64,000 nt of DNA, from positions 5,165 to 69,164 of the forward strand of contig CAKUAQ010000003.1 in the NCBI GenBank assembly GCA_934636435.1, read 5' to 3'. Shown piece after piece: positions 52,014-61,287 of this stretch. Under the pieces are notes generated by a model. It was not told where the DNA came from. It ran no database searches and saw only the letters and a list, made by a program, of their open reading frames with translations. The translations under genes and the position numbers were made by a program. The DNA comes from an uncultured Eubacteriales bacterium (lineage in GTDB: Bacteria > Bacillota > Clostridia > Oscillospirales > Acutalibacteraceae). Within the stretch, counting starts at the first letter, position 1, and every line of letters begins with the position of its first letter.

Positions 52014-53456
52014 TCAGTCGGCTGTCCGGTGCCGCCTTTCCCGACGCTTTTTCAGGTATTTCCGCAACGAAAGAGAACGGGTATCGAACAGTCGCACCGC
52101 CCGTTCGGCCAGCACCAGCATGAGCATGAAATGGCATACCAGCTTAGGGGTCATCAGCGGATAATCGAATACTCCCTGCACACAGAAAGCGACTCCGAAG
52201 CCAATGACCGCATACCCCATCCAGAAGGAGCGGGGCTGCCAGTTCTTCCGCATCAGCTCCAGCCCGTTGACAGCCGTCCGGAAACCCAGACACAGGAAAA
52301 TGCACAGACCGATCAATCCGCCCTCCACCAGCAGCTGTAATACCAGATTGTGGGCGTGCACGACGGGCAGATCCCGCTGCAAGAACAGCTTCCATGTGGC
52401 GTGGATGCCGGTGCCGTAGCCGCATAGGGGACGCTGCGCAAACATCTTCAGGGATTCCAGCCAGATCTGCCAGCGGATATTGATGGCCACGTCGGCCCCG
52501 GATGTGCTGATGACCTCCTGGGCGGCGGAACCGATCTGCTCGGCAGGAACCTTGAAGCTGTCGAGGATATCGCTGCCGGTCTTGATGCCGGGGAGAATGC
52601 TGAGAATGCGCTCCACCGCTCGGCCGGGGATCAGCAGCAGGCCGGAGAAGGCATACACCACGATGGAGGAAAAGTGCTCCCGCAGATTGAAAAAGGCCAA
52701 CGCCGCCAGCAATACGGCCAGAGCGATATAACCTCCCCGCGAGAAAGAGAAGATCACGCCGGCCACCATCAGAATCAGGCAGCCGTTGGCCGCGTGCTTG
52801 GCGAAGGTGTTTTCCGGCTGCCCTTTGGCGTAGAATACACCCAGAGGAATGGTCATGGTGAGATATTCCGACAGCACATTGGGATTATTGAAAGTGGAGC
52901 AGGAGCGCAGCATATAGTCGATGCGGCTGGTTTTCAGGGGCAGCCACTGGTATACGTGCTTGTCCAGAAAGCCCCAGAACCGAATGGGATTGGTATCGGT
53001 GAAATCGCCGATATAGAATTGCAGACAGGCGATCAGACCAACCACGGCGGCGGTCAGGGTGATGAAACACGCCAGTGCTTCCAGCCGCTCCCGACTGGTG
53101 AGCAGAGCGCGCAGCAGGCAGAACATACCGAAGAAAAAGCCCCACATACCGAAGGTGAGCAGGGTGCTGTTCTGCGAGACCGAATAGGCCAGCCCGATGC
53201 CGATATAGGCGATATACAGCAGGAGCAGCTTGGATATGCGTCCGGGACGCACGGCTGTCTGCTTACGTAAGGCAAAATAACCGGGAACAGTGGCGGCAAT
53301 CACCAGGAAAAAGCTGATATATTCCGGGAAGATGGGGATCACGGCTATGAGAAGCATAGCCCAGGTCGCCGGCTCATTCCAGCGGATCGTTGTTTCAGTC
53401 AGTCGGATCGTTGTCACCTCCCTGCCGCTGCGGGCCCACCTGTTTTTGAGCGCCAT
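52014..53456 (-). CDS. O-antigen ligase/polymerase-like membrane protein
   Basis: A 480-residue protein with about twelve hydrophobic helices and the Wzy_C/O-antigen ligase signature region: a large loop before WQIWLESLKMFAQRPLCGYG and VVHAHNLVLQLLVEGGLIGL. In Gram-positives these join or polymerise surface polysaccharides. The basic C-terminal tail is cytoplasmic. ATG 53456 lies only five bases after the -10 box of the only visible promoter and has no ribosome site, so translation may be leaderless or start at GTG 53415 or so. Confidence 0.82.
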   Translation of the reverse strand: MALKNRWARSGREVTTIRLTETTIRWNEPATWAMLLIAVIPIFPEYISFFLVIAATVPGYFALRKQTAVRPGRISKLLLLYIAYIGIGLAYSVSQNSTLLTFGMWGFFFGMFCLLRALLTSRERLEALACFITLTAAVVGLIACLQFYIGDFTDTNPIRFWGFLDKHVYQWLPLKTSRIDYMLRSCSTFNNPNVLSEYLTMTIPLGVFYAKGQPENTFAKHAANGCLILMVAGVIFSFSRGGYIALAVLLAALAFFNLREHFSSIVVYAFSGLLLIPGRAVERILSILPGIKTGSDILDSFKVPAEQIGSAAQEVISTSGADVAINIRWQIWLESLKMFAQRPLCGYGTGIHATWKLFLQRDLPVVHAHNLVLQLLVEGGLIGLCIFLCLGFRTAVNGLELMRKNWQPRSFWMGYAVIGFGVAFCVQGVFDYPLMTPKLVCHFMLMLVLAERAVRLFDTRSLSLRKYLKKRRERRHRTAD

Positions 53457-53461
53457 CGGCT

Positions 53462-53490
53462 ACTATACCACAATTTGCCCCGACTTGCAA
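53462..53490 (-). promoter_or_regulatory. Promoter of ligase-like gene
   Basis: TTGCAA, 17 bases, TATAGT on the minus strand; divergent from the pth promoter 52 bases away. Confidence 0.7.
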
Positions 53491-53541
53491 GAAAGTTTAC
53501 AAACCTGTTACCATTTTTGCTGCGCCGGCCGGACAAAGGGC

Positions 53542-53570
53542 TTGCACAGAAGTCCGGAATTTGTTATAAT
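53542..53570 (+). promoter_or_regulatory. pth-mfd operon promoter
   Basis: TTGCAC, 17 bases, TATAAT, 36 bases before pth. Confidence 0.85.
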
Positions 53571-53606
53571 ACAACGATGATGTAGGAGGAAAGGAAGTGG
53601 AGTCGG

Positions 53607-54197
53607 ATGCTGTTTCAACGCACCGGCGGGGTGGATTTTCTGATCGTGGGATTGGGGAATCCCGGTATGGCCTATGAGAATACCCGGCACAACGCCGGCT
53701 ACGGGGCGCTGCAGGCGCTGGCAAAGGAGCTGCACACGGAGCTGAATAAAAAACAGTGCAGGGCGCTCACCGGCACCGGCGAGATCGACGGGCGACGGGT
53801 GCTGCTGCTGTTCCCCCAGACCTTTATGAATTTGAGCGGCGAGGCGGTGCAGGCGGCGATGCACTTCTATAAACTGACGTCGGAGCAGCTGCTGGTATTC
53901 AGCGACGATGTAGCTCTGCCCCTGGGGGCGGTGCGGGTGCGCCGCAGCGGCAGCGACGGCGGGCAAAAGGGCCTGCGCAGCATCATCGCCTCCATCGGCA
54001 CCGACGATTTTCCGCGGGTGCGCATCGGCGTGGGGGCGAAGCCGCACCCCGCCTACGATATGGCGGACTGGGTGCTGTCCCGGTTCAAGCCCGACGAACA
54101 GCCGGCGATGGAGGATGCCTACGAAAAAGCGGCGGGGGCGGCACAGCTGATCGTCGCCGGTCATATCGACCAGGCGATGAACCGTTATTCGCACTAA
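53607..54197 (+). CDS. pth: Peptidyl-tRNA hydrolase
   Basis: A 196-residue hydrolase freeing tRNA from stalled peptidyl-tRNA. Blocks: FLIVGLGNPGMAYENTRHNA with the catalytic His, FPQTFMNLSGEAV and the late DDVALPLGAVRVRRSGSDGG. The N-terminal eight residues (MLFQRTGG) are longer than usual; a TTG/GTG start nearer VDFLIVG is possible. Next to mfd, as in many Firmicutes. Confidence 0.96.
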   Translation: MLFQRTGGVDFLIVGLGNPGMAYENTRHNAGYGALQALAKELHTELNKKQCRALTGTGEIDGRRVLLLFPQTFMNLSGEAVQAAMHFYKLTSEQLLVFSDDVALPLGAVRVRRSGSDGGQKGLRSIIASIGTDDFPRVRIGVGAKPHPAYDMADWVLSRFKPDEQPAMEDAYEKAAGAAQLIVAGHIDQAMNRYSH

Positions 54198-54216
54198 AAA
54201 TAATCAGGAGAACTGT

Positions 54217-57200
54217 ATGAGCTTTTGGGATGCCGGACTGGCGGCGCTGCCGGTCTATAAAAATGTGTGCGCCGATCTGCGGGCGGGTCACGGATCCGTG
54301 TCGGTGATCGGGCTGGCGCATATCCATAAGGCGGTGTTCGCCGCCGGGCTGCGGCAGAGCCTGAAGCGCCGGGTGGCGGTGCTGACGGCGGACGAGGCGG
54401 AGGCTGCCCGGATGGTGGAGGATCTGCGGGCGCTGGGGCTGCGGGTGGAATATCTGCCTGCCCGGGAGATCACCCTGCGCCCCACGGAGAGCGCCTCCCG
54501 GGAATATGAGCAGATGCGGCTGGGCACGCTGGCAACGCTGGCAGAGGGAAACTATGACGCAGTGGTTGCCTGCGTGGAGGCGGCAATTCAATACACCATC
54601 CCGCCGGATACGCTGCTGTCCCGGACGCTGGAGCTGACCGCCGGGGCGGTGCTGCCGGTCAGAGATCTGCCTGCCGCATTATCTGCGGCGGGCTATGAGC
54701 GCTGCGCCCAGATCGAGGGTGTCGGACAGTTTGCGGTGCGGGGCGGGATCGTGGATGTCTACCCGGCGGACAGCGCCGCTCCCGTGCGGATTGAGTTGTG
54801 GGGGGATACGGTGGATACCATTGCCGCCTTTGATCTGCTGTCCCAGCGGCGCACCGAATCGCTGGAGGCGGTGGCGATCCCGCCGGCGGCGGAGATCGCC
54901 TGCGACGACCCGGCGGCGCTGGCTGTCCGACTTACGGAGCTGGCAGGCGCTCAGCGGGGGCGTATGGCGGCGGAAGTGAAGAAAAACCTGCTGGCCGATG
55001 CCGACCGGCTGCGGGGCGGGGTGCAGCCCGCCTCCATGGACCCGTATATTTCGCTGCTCTATGCCCCGGCGACGCTGTTCGACTATCTGCGGGATGCGCT
55101 GCTGGTCGCCAGTGAGCCCGCCAAGCTGAAGGAGCGGGTGCGCACCACCCACTGGCAGCTGGAGCAGGATGTGGAATCGCTGCTGGCGGAGGGACATCTC
55201 TGCCGGGAGCTGACCACCCATCTGCTGGAGTGGAACGATGTCGTACGGCGGGTCGAACAGGGCAGCGGTCTGCTGCTGGATGCCTTCGCCCGGGCGCAGG
55301 GGGATATCCGCCCCGCCGCCATCTATTCCGTCAACGCCCGGCAGCTGCCGGTGTGGTCGGGGCGGGTGGATCTGCTGGCGGAGGATCTGCGGGACTGTCT
55401 GGACCGGAAGCTGGCGTGTGTCGTGCTGGCGGGTGGCGAGGAAAAGGCGGCGCAGGTGCTGGCAGAGGATCTGCAAAAAGCCGGCATCCCCGCCATATAT
55501 GCCAAGGCGCCGGAGAAGCCGGTGAAAGGGCAGGCACTGGTCACCACCGGAGGCTTGTCTGCGGGGCTGGAGCTGCCGGATGCGGCGTTGGCGGTGATCA
55601 CCCACGGCCGGGTAGCGGCGGCGAAACGCACCCGCCGCCGCAAACAGAATAAGGGGCTGGATATCCACAGCCTGTCGGAATTACAGGTGGGCGACTATGT
55701 GGTGCATTCTGCCCACGGCATCGGCGTCTATCAGGGTGTCCACCAGATGGAGGTACAGGGGGTCGTCAAGGACTATATCAAGCTGGAATACGCCAAGGGA
55801 GACACCCTGTATGTGCCGGTGACCCAGCTGGATCTGGTGAGCAAGTATATCGGCACCAAGGAGGACGCCACCGTTAAGCTCCATCGGCTGGGCGGGCAGG
55901 AATGGCAAAAGGCCAAGACCCGGGTGCGCTCGGCGGTCAAGGATATCGCCCGGCAGCTCATCGCCCTATACGGCAAGCGGATGGCGTCGCCGGGGTATGC
56001 ATTCGGCCCCGATGAGGAATGGCAATACGATTTTGAGCGCCACTTTGAATACGCCGAAACGGAGGATCAGCTGCGCTGCATCGACGAGATCAAATCCGAT
56101 ATGGAGCGCCCGATTCCCATGGACCGGCTGCTGTGCGGCGATGTGGGCTTCGGCAAGACCGAGGTGGCACTGCGGGCGGCGTTTAAGTGCGTCACCGAGG
56201 GGAAACAGTGTGCGCTGCTGGTGCCTACCACCATTCTGGCGTTTCAGCACTACAACACCATTCTCAAGCGGTTTGAAGGGTTCCCGGTGCATGTGGAGAT
56301 GCTCTCCCGGTTCCGCACCGCCAAGCAGCAGGCGGAAACGGTGCACAAGCTGAAAAGCGGCGCGGTGGATATCGTCGTGGGCACCCACCGGCTGCTGTCG
56401 GCGGATGTGCAGTTTCACGATCTGGGGCTGTTTATCGTGGACGAGGAGCAGCGGTTCGGCGTCAGCCAGAAGGAGCGTATCAAGGAACTGACTCCTAACG
56501 TGGATGTGCTGACCCTGTCCGCTACCCCCATCCCCCGTACCCTGAATATGGCCATGAGCGGCATCCGGGATATGTCGGTCATCGAGGAAGCCCCTCAGGA
56601 TCGCCGCCCGGTGCAGACCTATGTGCTGGAGCAGGATGCCGGGGTCATCGCCGACGCCATCCGGCGGGAGCTGCGCCGGGACGGACAGGTGTATTATCTC
56701 CACAATCGTATCGACAACATCGATATGTGTGCGGCGGCGATTCATGCCCGGGTGCCGGAGGCGCGGCTGGCGGTGGCGCACGGGCGGATGAGCGAGGAGG
56801 AGCTGTCGGAGATCTGGCGGCAGGTGCTGGAGCACGAGGTGGATGTGCTGGTCTGCACCACCATCATCGAGACCGGCGTGGATATTCCCAATGTGAACAC
56901 CCTCATCATCGAGAACGCCGACCGCTACGGTCTGTCCCAGCTGCATCAGCTGCGGGGGCGGGTGGGGCGTTCCTCCCGCCGTGCCTATGCCTATCTCACC
57001 TTCACCCGGGGCAAGGAGCTGTCCGATGTGGCGGAAAAGCGGCTGGAGGCGATGCGGGAATTCACCGAATTCGGCGCCGGGTTCAAGATCGCTATGCGGG
57101 ATATGGAGATCCGGGGCGCCGGCAATCTCCTGGGCGCTCAGCAGCACGGGCATATGGAGGCGGTGGGCTACGATATGTATCTCAAGCTGCTGTCCGAGGC

Positions 57201-57687
57201 GGTAGAGGAAGAAAAAGGGCAGCCGGCTGCGGCGCAGGTGGACTGTCTGGTGGATCTGCCTGTATCGGCGCATATCCCGGAGAATTATATCGGCGACAAC
57301 GCCCAGCGGCTGGAGATCTACCGCCGCATCGCGGATATCCGCACCGACGAGGACTCTATGGACGTCTATGACGAGCTGATCGACCGGTTCGGGGAGCCGC
57401 CGGCGGCGGTGCAGGGGCTGATCGATGTGGCGCTGCTGCGCAATACCGCTGCCGCCTGCGGTATCCGGGAGATCCGGGAGCAGGGCGGCACCCTGTATCT
57501 GTATCCCCGGACGCTGGATATGGCGGCGGGCGCCCGGCTGACGGCGGGGCTGCCCGGGCGGGTGCTCATCAGCGCCGCCGGCAAGCCCTATTATGCGGTG
57601 AAAATTGAGACGAAGGGCGGCGGGGACTCTCTCGACACCCTGCGTCAGGCGCTGGACGCCATGAAGGAGGCAAAAACCGATGGCTAA
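54217..57687 (+). CDS. mfd: Transcription-repair coupling factor
   Basis: A 1156-residue Mfd that removes stalled RNA polymerase and recruits UvrA. Domains in order: UvrB-like N-terminus (about 1-350), the RNA-polymerase-binding CarD-like domain (LQVGDYVVHSAHGIGVYQGV, near 490), superfamily 2 translocase with Walker A GDVGFGKTE (near 645) and DEEQ (VDEEQRF), the TRG motif region (GRVGRSSRRAYAYLTF), and a C-terminal domain. Full length. Starts 19 bases after pth; ybaK overlaps its end by eight bases. Confidence 0.98.
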   Translation: MSFWDAGLAALPVYKNVCADLRAGHGSVSVIGLAHIHKAVFAAGLRQSLKRRVAVLTADEAEAARMVEDLRALGLRVEYLPAREITLRPTESASREYEQMRLGTLATLAEGNYDAVVACVEAAIQYTIPPDTLLSRTLELTAGAVLPVRDLPAALSAAGYERCAQIEGVGQFAVRGGIVDVYPADSAAPVRIELWGDTVDTIAAFDLLSQRRTESLEAVAIPPAAEIACDDPAALAVRLTELAGAQRGRMAAEVKKNLLADADRLRGGVQPASMDPYISLLYAPATLFDYLRDALLVASEPAKLKERVRTTHWQLEQDVESLLAEGHLCRELTTHLLEWNDVVRRVEQGSGLLLDAFARAQGDIRPAAIYSVNARQLPVWSGRVDLLAEDLRDCLDRKLACVVLAGGEEKAAQVLAEDLQKAGIPAIYAKAPEKPVKGQALVTTGGLSAGLELPDAALAVITHGRVAAAKRTRRRKQNKGLDIHSLSELQVGDYVVHSAHGIGVYQGVHQMEVQGVVKDYIKLEYAKGDTLYVPVTQLDLVSKYIGTKEDATVKLHRLGGQEWQKAKTRVRSAVKDIARQLIALYGKRMASPGYAFGPDEEWQYDFERHFEYAETEDQLRCIDEIKSDMERPIPMDRLLCGDVGFGKTEVALRAAFKCVTEGKQCALLVPTTILAFQHYNTILKRFEGFPVHVEMLSRFRTAKQQAETVHKLKSGAVDIVVGTHRLLSADVQFHDLGLFIVDEEQRFGVSQKERIKELTPNVDVLTLSATPIPRTLNMAMSGIRDMSVIEEAPQDRRPVQTYVLEQDAGVIADAIRRELRRDGQVYYLHNRIDNIDMCAAAIHARVPEARLAVAHGRMSEEELSEIWRQVLEHEVDVLVCTTIIETGVDIPNVNTLIIENADRYGLSQLHQLRGRVGRSSRRAYAYLTFTRGKELSDVAEKRLEAMREFTEFGAGFKIAMRDMEIRGAGNLLGAQQHGHMEAVGYDMYLKLLSEAVEEEKGQPAAAQVDCLVDLPVSAHIPENYIGDNAQRLEIYRRIADIRTDEDSMDVYDELIDRFGEPPAAVQGLIDVALLRNTAAACGIREIREQGGTLYLYPRTLDMAAGARLTAGLPGRVLISAAGKPYYAVKIETKGGGDSLDTLRQALDAMKEAKTDG

Positions 57688-58171
57688 GGAGCAAAAAACC
57701 AACGCTATGCGGCTGCTGGAGCAGCAGAAGATTCCCCACACAGTCAATCTGTACGATTGTCCGGAATTTGTGGACGGGGTGCAGGTGGCGGATCAGCTGG
57801 GGCAGCCCTATGAGCGCAGCTTTAAGACGCTGGTGGCGGTGGGGAAAAGCGGCGGGCACTATGTGTTCGTGCTGCCCATTGCCGAGGAGGTGGACCTGAA
57901 GGCTGCCGCCCGGGCGGTGGGCGAAAAGGCGGTGGAGCTGATTCATGTGAAGGAGCTGCTGCCTCTCACCGGCTATATCCGGGGCGGCTGCACCCCCATC
58001 GGAATGAAAAAGGCGTTCCCCACCGTCATCCATGAGAGCGTATTACAGTACGATGAGGTCATCATCAGCGGCGGGCGCATCGGGGCGCAGATTTTTCTCG
58101 CCCCGGTGGATCTCGTCCGGGTGACCCGGGCGAAAACGGCGGATATTATCCGCCATGGCGGGACAGCATGA
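57680..58171 (+). CDS. ybaK: YbaK/EbsC family Cys-tRNA(Pro) deacylase
   Basis: A 163-residue trans-editing enzyme that removes cysteine from tRNA-Pro. The conserved Lys is in RSFKTLVAVG and the GGCTPIGMKK loop is family-typical. Overlaps mfd by eight bases and the next small gene by four, in a compact operon with mnmA, another tRNA-related enzyme. Confidence 0.93.
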   Translation: MAKEQKTNAMRLLEQQKIPHTVNLYDCPEFVDGVQVADQLGQPYERSFKTLVAVGKSGGHYVFVLPIAEEVDLKAAARAVGEKAVELIHVKELLPLTGYIRGGCTPIGMKKAFPTVIHESVLQYDEVIISGGRIGAQIFLAPVDLVRVTRAKTADIIRHGGTA

Positions 58172-58413
58172 ACCCGTATCGGCAGAACCGCCCGGAGCGG
58201 GTGTGCGAGACCCTGCTGCGGATGGCGCAGACGGAGATAGCCACTCCGGAGGCGGTGGCGCGGCAGCTGTATCGGCAGTTTGGGCAGCCGCCGGCGGTGC
58301 TGTTGGCGGAGCTGACCCCGGCGCAGCGGCAGCGGCTGGGGGCGGGGCTTGCCCGCCGGGAAAACGACGGGCTGCTGCAATGGCTGCGGAAGGAGGCGGC
58401 ATCCAATGAATAA
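58168..58413 (+). CDS. Small conserved-looking protein, unknown
   Basis: An 81-residue protein (MNPYRQNRPERVCETLLRMA) whose ATG overlaps the ybaK stop by four bases (ATGA) and whose end overlaps the mnmA start by eight. Predicted mostly helical, basic, with PAVLLAELTPAQRQRLGAGL in the middle. No membrane segment, no recognised family. Tight coupling on both sides supports a real gene, possibly linked to tRNA modification or sulfur transfer by position only. Confidence 0.6.
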   Translation: MNPYRQNRPERVCETLLRMAQTEIATPEAVARQLYRQFGQPPAVLLAELTPAQRQRLGAGLARRENDGLLQWLRKEAASNE

Positions 58414-59494
58414 AAAAGCGCTCATCGCCATGAGCGGCGGGGTGGACAGCTCGGTGGCGGCGGCAATGATGCAGGAGCAGGGCTACGACTGCATCGGCGT
58501 GACCATGAAGCTGCACGAGAGCGAGGCGGCGGTGCGCCGGGAGAAGGCGTGCTGCACCCAGGAGGACGCCGAGGACGCCCGGCAGGTGGCGTACTCGCTG
58601 GGCATGAAATTCTATGTGTTTAACTATACACAGGAGTTTTCCGCACAGGTCATCGACCGGTTTGTGGATGCCTATGAAAAGGGCTATACCCCCAATCCCT
58701 GCATCGACTGCAACCGGTATATGAAGTTTGCCCGGCTTTATGAGCAGGGTAAGTTGCTGGGCTATGACACCATCGCCACCGGGCACTATGCCCGGGTGGA
58801 GCAGGACGCCGAAACCGGTCGCTGGAAGCTGAAAAAGGCCCGTTTTCTGCCCAAGGATCAGAGCTATGTGCTGTACTTTCTCACTCAGGAGCAGCTGGCG
58901 CACACCTGCTTCCCTTTGGGAGAGGCGGCAAGCAAGGAGGAGGTGCGCCGGTACGCTGAGGCGCACGGGTTTTATAACGCCCGCAAGCACGACAGTCAGG
59001 ACATCTGCTTCGTGGAGGAGGGCAAATACGCCGATTTCATCCGCCAGCGCACCGGGCGGGATTACGCCGCCGGGGATTTTGTGGATACGGCGGGACAGGT
59101 GCTGGGGCGGCACAAGGGGCTGATCGGCTATACCGTCGGCCAGCGCAAGGGACTGGGGCTGGCGCTGCCCGCGCCCCTGTATGTGCTGGAAAAGGATATG
59201 GCGCAGAACCGGGTGGTGCTGGCGCCGGAGACGGCGCTGTACAGCGCGGCGCTGCTGGCGGAGGATGTAAACTGGATCAGCGGCGAAATCCCCGTCGCGC
59301 CGGTGCGGGCGGCGGCGCGCACCCGGTATTCCGCCCGGGAGGCGGCGGCGACGCTGGTGCCGCTGGAGGATAGCCGGGTGCGGGTGGTGTTCGACCGGCC
59401 TCAGCGGGCCATCACGCCGGGGCAGGCGGTGGTGTTCTATGCCGGGGACGAGGTGCTGGGCGGCGGCACCATCGTCCGGGCGGAAAGGGAGTGA
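58406..59494 (+). CDS. mnmA: tRNA 2-thiouridylase
   Basis: A 362-residue enzyme that makes 2-thiouridine at position 34 of certain tRNAs. PP-loop SGGVDSSVAAAM near the start, first catalytic Cys in PNPCIDCNRYMKF, second in DSQDICFV, and the C-terminal barrel with IGYTVGQRKGLGLA. Start ATG 58406 after AAGGAGG. A cysteine desulfurase is expected elsewhere in the genome. Confidence 0.97.
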   Translation: MNKKALIAMSGGVDSSVAAAMMQEQGYDCIGVTMKLHESEAAVRREKACCTQEDAEDARQVAYSLGMKFYVFNYTQEFSAQVIDRFVDAYEKGYTPNPCIDCNRYMKFARLYEQGKLLGYDTIATGHYARVEQDAETGRWKLKKARFLPKDQSYVLYFLTQEQLAHTCFPLGEAASKEEVRRYAEAHGFYNARKHDSQDICFVEEGKYADFIRQRTGRDYAAGDFVDTAGQVLGRHKGLIGYTVGQRKGLGLALPAPLYVLEKDMAQNRVVLAPETALYSAALLAEDVNWISGEIPVAPVRAAARTRYSAREAAATLVPLEDSRVRVVFDRPQRAITPGQAVVFYAGDEVLGGGTIVRAERE

Positions 59495-59498
59495 GCGT

Positions 59499-60413
59499 AT
59501 GATTCTGACTGTGACCTGCAATCCGGCGCTGGATTATCTCATGACGGCCCCCGCTCTGCGGCCGGGAGAAACCAATCGGGCAGAGGAGACAAATCTGCGC
59601 GCCGGCGGCAAGGGGCTGAATGTGTCCCGGATGCTGGCGGCGTTCGGTGTAGAGACCCGGGCGGTGAGCTTCAGCGCCGGGGATACGGGGACTATGCTGG
59701 AAGCTATGCTGGGAGCAGAGCCGTTCTCCACCGAGTGGATTCGGCTGCCCCGGGGGCGTACCCGTATCAACGTGAAGCTGTCTGCCGCCGAGGAGACGGA
59801 GATTAATGCCCCCGGCGCACCGGTGCCGGAGGAGGCGTTTGAAGCGCTGGCGGAGCGGGTGAGTCACCTGCGGCCGGGCGATACCCTGTGCCTGTGTGGC
59901 AGTCTGGCGCCCGGTATGGGGGCGGACAGCTATGCCCGTTTGCTGGCGGCCGCACCGGCCGGAGTGCAAACGGTGGTGGATACCGTGGACGAGCCCCTGC
60001 GGCTGGCGCTGGCGCACCGTCCGTTTCTCATCAAGCCCAACCGGGAGGAGCTGTCCCGGCTGGTGGGGCGGTCGCTGTCCACGCTGTCGCAGACGGAGCG
60101 GGCGGCGCAGTGGCTGCGGCAGCAGGGGGCGGAAAATGTATTGGTCTCTCTGGGCGGCGAGGGGGCGTTGCTGGTGTCGGGCGCCGGCGTGTGGTATCAG
60201 CCTGCCCCCGCCGGCGCGGTGCGGTGCGCCGTCAGCGCCGGCGACAGCATGGTTGCCGGATTCCTGACGGCGGTCTCCCGGGGGGAGCCGCTGCCCGGGG
60301 CGCTGCGGCTGGCGGTGGCTACGGGCAGCGCCGTGGCCTTTGCCGGGGGCGCCGTGACGGCATCGGCCGTGGCCGCAATTCTCCGTGGGCTGCCTGCCCT
60401 GACCGGGCGCTGA
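59499..60413 (+). CDS. PfkB-family sugar-phosphate kinase (1-phosphofructokinase type)
   Basis: A 304-residue PfkB kinase. MILTVTCNPALDYLMTAPAL and GGKGLNVSRMLAAFGVE mark the 1-phosphofructokinase/tagatose-6-phosphate kinase group; the base is the Asp in SAGDSMVAGF. Substrate could be fructose 1-phosphate or tagatose 6-phosphate. No fruA or PTS genes are near, so fruK is not assigned. Four bases after mnmA; probably the last gene of the pth-mfd operon. Confidence 0.88.
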   Translation: MILTVTCNPALDYLMTAPALRPGETNRAEETNLRAGGKGLNVSRMLAAFGVETRAVSFSAGDTGTMLEAMLGAEPFSTEWIRLPRGRTRINVKLSAAEETEINAPGAPVPEEAFEALAERVSHLRPGDTLCLCGSLAPGMGADSYARLLAAAPAGVQTVVDTVDEPLRLALAHRPFLIKPNREELSRLVGRSLSTLSQTERAAQWLRQQGAENVLVSLGGEGALLVSGAGVWYQPAPAGAVRCAVSAGDSMVAGFLTAVSRGEPLPGALRLAVATGSAVAFAGGAVTASAVAAILRGLPALTGR

Positions 60414-60489
60414 AAGCCGGGACCGGTACGATTCTGCGTTTCGCACGAAAAATTCCCCGCTCTGCTGTTAAAAATATCACAGAAAGGGG

Positions 60490-60518
60490 TTGAAAATGGG
60501 CGGAAAGGCGGGTATAAT
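60490..60518 (+). promoter_or_regulatory. Promoter of Fe-S scaffold/GGGtGRT pair
   Basis: TTGAAA, 17 bases, TATAAT, about 60 bases before the start. Confidence 0.8.
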
Positions 60519-60578
60519 AAGATTTGTACGGCAATGCGTCCTCGGATGCGTACACTAAAAACCGAAAGGAGTACCAAT

Positions 60579-61271
60579 ATGAACTATTCCCGTGAAGTGG
60601 AAAACATGTGCATAGTGAAAAAGGGCCCCCATCACGGCCCGGCTCCCATCCCCGAAGAGGGACAGTGGGTCAAGGCGAAGGAGATCACCGACATCTCCGG
60701 TTTGACCCATGGCGTGGGCTGGTGCGCCCCGCAGCAGGGCACCTGCAAGCTCACCCTGAACATCAAGAAGGGTATTGTGGAAGAGGCGCTGGTGGAGACC
60801 ATCGGCTGCTCCGGTATGACCCATTCGGCGGCGATGGCGGCGGAGATCCTGCCCGGCAAGACGCTGCTGGAGTGCCTGAATACCGATCTGGTGTGCGACG
60901 CCATCAATGTGGCCATGCGCGAGCTGTTTCTGCAGATCGTATACGGCCGCAGCCAGTCGGCTTTCTCTGAGGACGGTCTGGCCATCGGCGGCGGTCTGGA
61001 GGATCTGGGCAAGGGCCTGCGCAGTCAGGTCGGCACCATGTATTCCACCAACGCCAAGGGTGTGCGGTATCTGGAGATGGCCGAGGGCTATGTGACCAAG
61101 CTGGCTCTGGATGAGGAAGGCGAAGTCATCGGCTACCAGTTCGTCCGACTGGGCAAGATGCTGGAGGCGATTCGCCACGGCATGACCCCCAACGAGGCTT
61201 ACGAAAAGAACATCGGTCAGTACGGGCGCTTCGACGGCGCTGCCAAGTATATTGACCCTCGTGAAGAATAA
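60579..61271 (+). CDS. NifU-like iron-sulfur scaffold, GGGtGRT-associated
   Basis: A 230-residue protein with a NifU/IscU-like core: three candidate cluster cysteines in VGWCAPQQGTCKLTL and ETIGCSGMTHSAAMAAEI. The C-terminal part (about 140-230) is particular to the version found with GGGtGRT proteins. Starts MNYSREVENMCIVKKG after AAAGGAG. Seventeen-base gap to the GGGtGRT gene. The pair is conserved in clostridia; what it assembles is unknown. Cluster binding is inference from the cysteines. Confidence 0.85.
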   Translation: MNYSREVENMCIVKKGPHHGPAPIPEEGQWVKAKEITDISGLTHGVGWCAPQQGTCKLTLNIKKGIVEEALVETIGCSGMTHSAAMAAEILPGKTLLECLNTDLVCDAINVAMRELFLQIVYGRSQSAFSEDGLAIGGGLEDLGKGLRSQVGTMYSTNAKGVRYLEMAEGYVTKLALDEEGEVIGYQFVRLGKMLEAIRHGMTPNEAYEKNIGQYGRFDGAAKYIDPREE

Positions 61272-61287
61272 GGAGGAGGACGGACAG

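Noticed and set aside
55966..57747. A 593-codon open frame on the minus strand
   Set aside because: Antisense to mfd; no start signals or domains.
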